From positions 1 through 35,133 of the forward strand of contig JAFUPU010000068.1 in NCBI GenBank assembly GCA_017472635.1: a stretch of 35,133 nt of DNA. Reading direction: 5' to 3'. Every line of letters begins with the position of its first letter. The stretch's first letter is position 1. The notes under the pieces are model-generated. The model ran no database searches and had not been told where the DNA came from. It saw only the letters and a list, made by a program, of their open reading frames with translations. The position numbers and the translations under genes were made by a program. Below, one piece after another: positions 32,775 through 35,133 of this stretch. This stretch comes from Bacteroidaceae bacterium (GTDB lineage: Bacteria; Bacteroidota; Bacteroidia; Bacteroidales; Bacteroidaceae).

Positions 32775-34913
32775 ATGGCAACATTACAAAAGATTAGAAG
32801 TAAAGGCGTGTTGTTGGTCGCTGTAGTCGGTATTGCTCTTTTTGCTTTCGTGGCAGGAGATGCATGGAGAGTCTTGCAGCCCCACACAGGCGTGTTGGAT
32901 GCAGGAGAAATCGATGGTGAAGCTGTATCAGCTCAGGATTTCTCAAAAATGATTGATGAATATACTGAGGTCTACAAGTTCACTCGTCAGGTATCATCAG
33001 TTACCGATGAAGAGATGAGCCAAATCAAAGACGAGGTTTGGAATTCATTGGTTTCAAACAAACTCATCGAAAAAGAGGCTGAAAAGTTGGGCTTGCAGGT
33101 TACTGATGCCGAGGTGAAGGCTGTGTTGAATGCGGGTGTACACCCCATGTTGCAACAGACTCCGTTCACCAACCCTCAGACTGGAAAGTTTGATGTGGAT
33201 ATGCTCAAGAAGTTCTTGAACGAATATGCAACAATCGACTTGAGCCAGATGCCTCAGCAATATGCAGAATATTATCAGTCGTTGAGCAACTATTGGAATT
33301 TCGTGGAGAAACAAATCCGTCAAGGATTGCTTTCAGAGAAATACCAGAATCTGATTGGAAAGTCTCTCATCTCAAATCCTGTTGCAGCAAAGGCTGCTTT
33401 CGATGGACGTGGCAATGAAATGAACCTGATGGTTGCTGCAATCCCTTATACAGCAGTGCCCGATTCAACCGTAAAGGTTACCGAGAGCGACTTGAAGGAT
33501 ATCTACAATAAGAGAAAAGAGGAGTTCAAGCAATATGCCGAGAGCCGTGATATCAAGTACATCGATGTAGTGGTTACTCCGAGCGCTGAAGACCGTAATG
33601 AGATTATGAATGAAGTGACTGAATACGCAGGTCAGTTGAAAGACATGGATACTGAGTTTGCTTCATTCGTTCGTTCAGCAGGTTCTACGGTGGCATACTC
33701 TGAGGTTCCCGTCAAATCAATGGTATACCCCAGCGATATCGCCGGCAAGTTGGATACAGCTAAGGTAGGTGTGGTTGTTGGTCCTTATCACAATCAGGCA
33801 GACGACACTTACAATGCATTCAAGGTTATTGCTAAGGTAAACGAACCCGATTCTGTTCAGTATCGTATGATTCAAGTGGCAAATGCCGATTTGGACAAGA
33901 CTAGAACATTGGCTGATAGTATCTACACTGCTTTGCAGGGTGGTGCTGACTTCGTGGAGTTGGCTCAAAAGTATGGTCAAGAAGGAAAAGAGGTTTGGAT
34001 GACAGCCCAACAATATGAAGGTGCTCCGCTTGAAGGTGACAATGCCAAGTACATCAATACATTGAACAATACAGCCGTTAAGCAACTCGTAAATCTGGAG
34101 TTGGGACAGGTGAACCTGATTATCCAGGTGCTCGACCGTCGTGCCAATGCCGATAAGTACAAAGTGGCTGTAATCAAGCGTCCGGCTGAGTTCAGCAAAG
34201 AGACTTATAATAAGAAGTATAACGAGTTCAGCCAATTTGTAGCCGCTAACAATACATTGGAGAAGATTGAACAGAACGCAGAAGAGAGCGGCTTCCGTTT
34301 GTTAGAGCGTCGCAACTTCTACAGCAACGAACACTATATCAGCAACATCCCTGGTACTCGCGAGGCACTGAAGTGGGTGTTTGAGGCTGAAGATGGTGAG
34401 GTTTCTCCGTTGTATGAGTGCGGAAACAACGACCACATGTTGGTAGTAGCTGTTACAGACATTAATGAAGAGGGATACATTCCTTTTGAAAAAGTGAAGA
34501 GCGAGCTGATGTCTGAAGCAATCCGCAATAAGAAAGCCGAGAAATTGATGGCTGACATGGCACAAATCACCAATATGGCAAGCGCTAAAGCTGTAGAGAA
34601 CGTGGTAACCGATACATTGAAACACGTAACTTTCAATGCTCCGGCTTATATCTCTATCACACGCACCAGCGAACCTGTATTGGGAGCTTATGCTGCCAAG
34701 CTTGAAGCAGGAAAGGTAAGCCAACCGCTTAAGGGTAATGGAGGTGTTTACGTTGTTCAACTGTTGGATAAAGAAGCTCCTAAAGCTACATTCAATGCTG
34801 CAACCGAAGAGGCTGCTCTGAGCACTGCCAACGTAAGACGTGTCATCAGCAACGTGATGAACGACCTCTACTTGAAGGCAGATGTAAAAGACGATCGTTA
34901 TCTCTTCTTCTAA
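32775..34913 (+). CDS. SurA/PpiD-type peptidyl-prolyl isomerase
   Basis: 712-residue membrane-anchored periplasmic folding factor of the PpiD/SurA-N type. Residues 12-29 (VLLVAVVGIALFAFVAGD) are the single N-terminal membrane helix, with the short cytoplasmic MATLQKIRSKG. The SurA-like chaperone region follows, with DEVWNSLVSNKLIEKEAEKLGLQVTDAEV (about 94-122) and repeats of this helical pattern. A parvulin-like PPIase region is placed at about 365-475 (YRMIQVANADLDKTRTLADSIYTALQGGADFVELAQKYGQEGKE). A second, poorer parvulin-like region ends the protein (SAKAVENVVTDTLKHVT ... GAYAAKLEAGKVSQPLKGNGGVYVVQLLDKEAP). Such proteins help outer-membrane proteins fold. It is the last gene before a strong terminator. 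Confidence 0.92.
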   Translation: MATLQKIRSKGVLLVAVVGIALFAFVAGDAWRVLQPHTGVLDAGEIDGEAVSAQDFSKMIDEYTEVYKFTRQVSSVTDEEMSQIKDEVWNSLVSNKLIEKEAEKLGLQVTDAEVKAVLNAGVHPMLQQTPFTNPQTGKFDVDMLKKFLNEYATIDLSQMPQQYAEYYQSLSNYWNFVEKQIRQGLLSEKYQNLIGKSLISNPVAAKAAFDGRGNEMNLMVAAIPYTAVPDSTVKVTESDLKDIYNKRKEEFKQYAESRDIKYIDVVVTPSAEDRNEIMNEVTEYAGQLKDMDTEFASFVRSAGSTVAYSEVPVKSMVYPSDIAGKLDTAKVGVVVGPYHNQADDTYNAFKVIAKVNEPDSVQYRMIQVANADLDKTRTLADSIYTALQGGADFVELAQKYGQEGKEVWMTAQQYEGAPLEGDNAKYINTLNNTAVKQLVNLELGQVNLIIQVLDRRANADKYKVAVIKRPAEFSKETYNKKYNEFSQFVAANNTLEKIEQNAEESGFRLLERRNFYSNEHYISNIPGTREALKWVFEAEDGEVSPLYECGNNDHMLVVAVTDINEEGYIPFEKVKSELMSEAIRNKKAEKLMADMAQITNMASAKAVENVVTDTLKHVTFNAPAYISITRTSEPVLGAYAAKLEAGKVSQPLKGNGGVYVVQLLDKEAPKATFNAATEEAALSTANVRRVISNVMNDLYLKADVKDDRYLFF

Positions 34914-34938
34914 GAGATTGACCGAATATATTTCTCTG

Positions 34939-34976
34939 AGGATGTACTACTCTCCATGTAGTACATCCTTTTTTTG
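34939..34976 (+). terminator. Terminator of the PpiD-like gene
   Basis: Perfect 12-bp stem AGGATGTACTAC (34939-34950) with GTAGTACATCCT (34958-34969), 7-nt loop, followed by a T run to 34975. Confidence 0.9.
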
Positions 34977-35030
34977 TGCTTCAACCTTATCACCATGCAA
35001 ATGCTATCCGAAGAGAATATAAACCCGCTT

Positions 35031-35066
35031 CTTTTGTCAGGTGCAACATGTTGCACCTGACAAAAG
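35031..35066. repeat. Perfect 36-bp palindrome
   Basis: Both 18-nt halves are exact complements with no spacer: CTTTTGTCAGGTGCAACA (35031-35048) and its reverse complement (35049-35066). There is no T tract after it, so it is not an ordinary terminator, and a loopless 18-bp stem is unusual for an RNA hairpin. It lies 20 bp upstream of the -33 element of the promoter at 35087-35119, which fits a protein-binding site. Confidence 0.8.
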
Positions 35067-35086
35067 ACAACTTTCTTGAGATTTCG

Positions 35087-35119
35087 TTTGGAATGTAAAC
35101 CCATTTTGGATTATCTTTG
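35087..35119 (+). promoter_or_regulatory. Promoter firing out of the right end of the window
   Basis: TTTG at 35087-35090, a 21-nt spacer and -7 TATCTTTG at 35112-35119. The predicted start near 35126 would serve a plus-strand gene beyond the end of the window. Confidence 0.62.
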
Positions 35120-35133
35120 CAAAGCGTAAACTC

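Overview
The window is a chromosomal segment from a member of the Bacteroidales (Bacteroides or a close relative). Four things point there: gene content typical of that order (lone parAB with a DUF5683 protein, PorE-like OmpA lipoprotein, GldE-like DUF21/CBS protein, BNR_4 and GHL10 secreted proteins); many short N-terminal lipoprotein or signal sequences; few Shine-Dalgarno sequences; and repeated TAnnTTTG -7 boxes, often with a TTG about 19-21 nt upstream, which is the Bacteroidetes sigma-ABfr promoter form. The species cannot be fixed from this sequence. I recognised no rRNA, tRNA, insertion sequence, prophage or CRISPR array.

Left part (1-10.2 kb), mostly minus strand: dnaK; a double-META lipoprotein; a plus-strand secreted protein with a BamE-like tail; a small DUF937-like protein behind a PrsW-family membrane protease; a plus-strand BNR_4 secreted protein; a TonB-C lipoprotein broken by a frameshift in an A7 run; and the lipid A gene lpxB behind surE.

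Middle (10.2-22.2 kb), plus strand: parA-parB-DUF5683-lytic transglycosylase reads as one operon, closed by a hairpin terminator. It links chromosome partitioning with the cell envelope. The bifunctional (p)ppGpp enzyme Rel follows. Then come two overlapping SGNH-hydrolase genes and an MBOAT (AlgI-like) acyltransferase, probably a three-gene surface-glycan O-acylation module, and a GHL10 glycoside hydrolase with its own promoter.

A 903-bp gene-free stretch (22,180-23,082) is unusually repeat-rich. It holds a 22-bp-period degenerate tandem array, seven exact GGTGAAA/TTTCACC heptamers and tandem promoter boxes before topB.

Right part (23.1-34.9 kb), plus strand: topB, a PorE-like OmpA lipoprotein, coaX, an outer-membrane beta-barrel protein, a TPR protein, lptC, a GldE/CorC-like membrane protein and a PpiD/SurA-type folding factor. 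This is largely an envelope-biogenesis run with short gaps. It ends in a strong terminator. Just after that lies a perfect, spacerless 36-bp palindrome upstream of a good promoter that fires out of the window.

No complete, clearly new multi-gene system is visible. The most interesting signals are non-coding: the 36-bp palindrome, the 22-bp tandem array with its GGTGAAA cluster, the 20-bp tandem duplication in the parA leader, and the homopolymer frameshift in the TonB-C gene.
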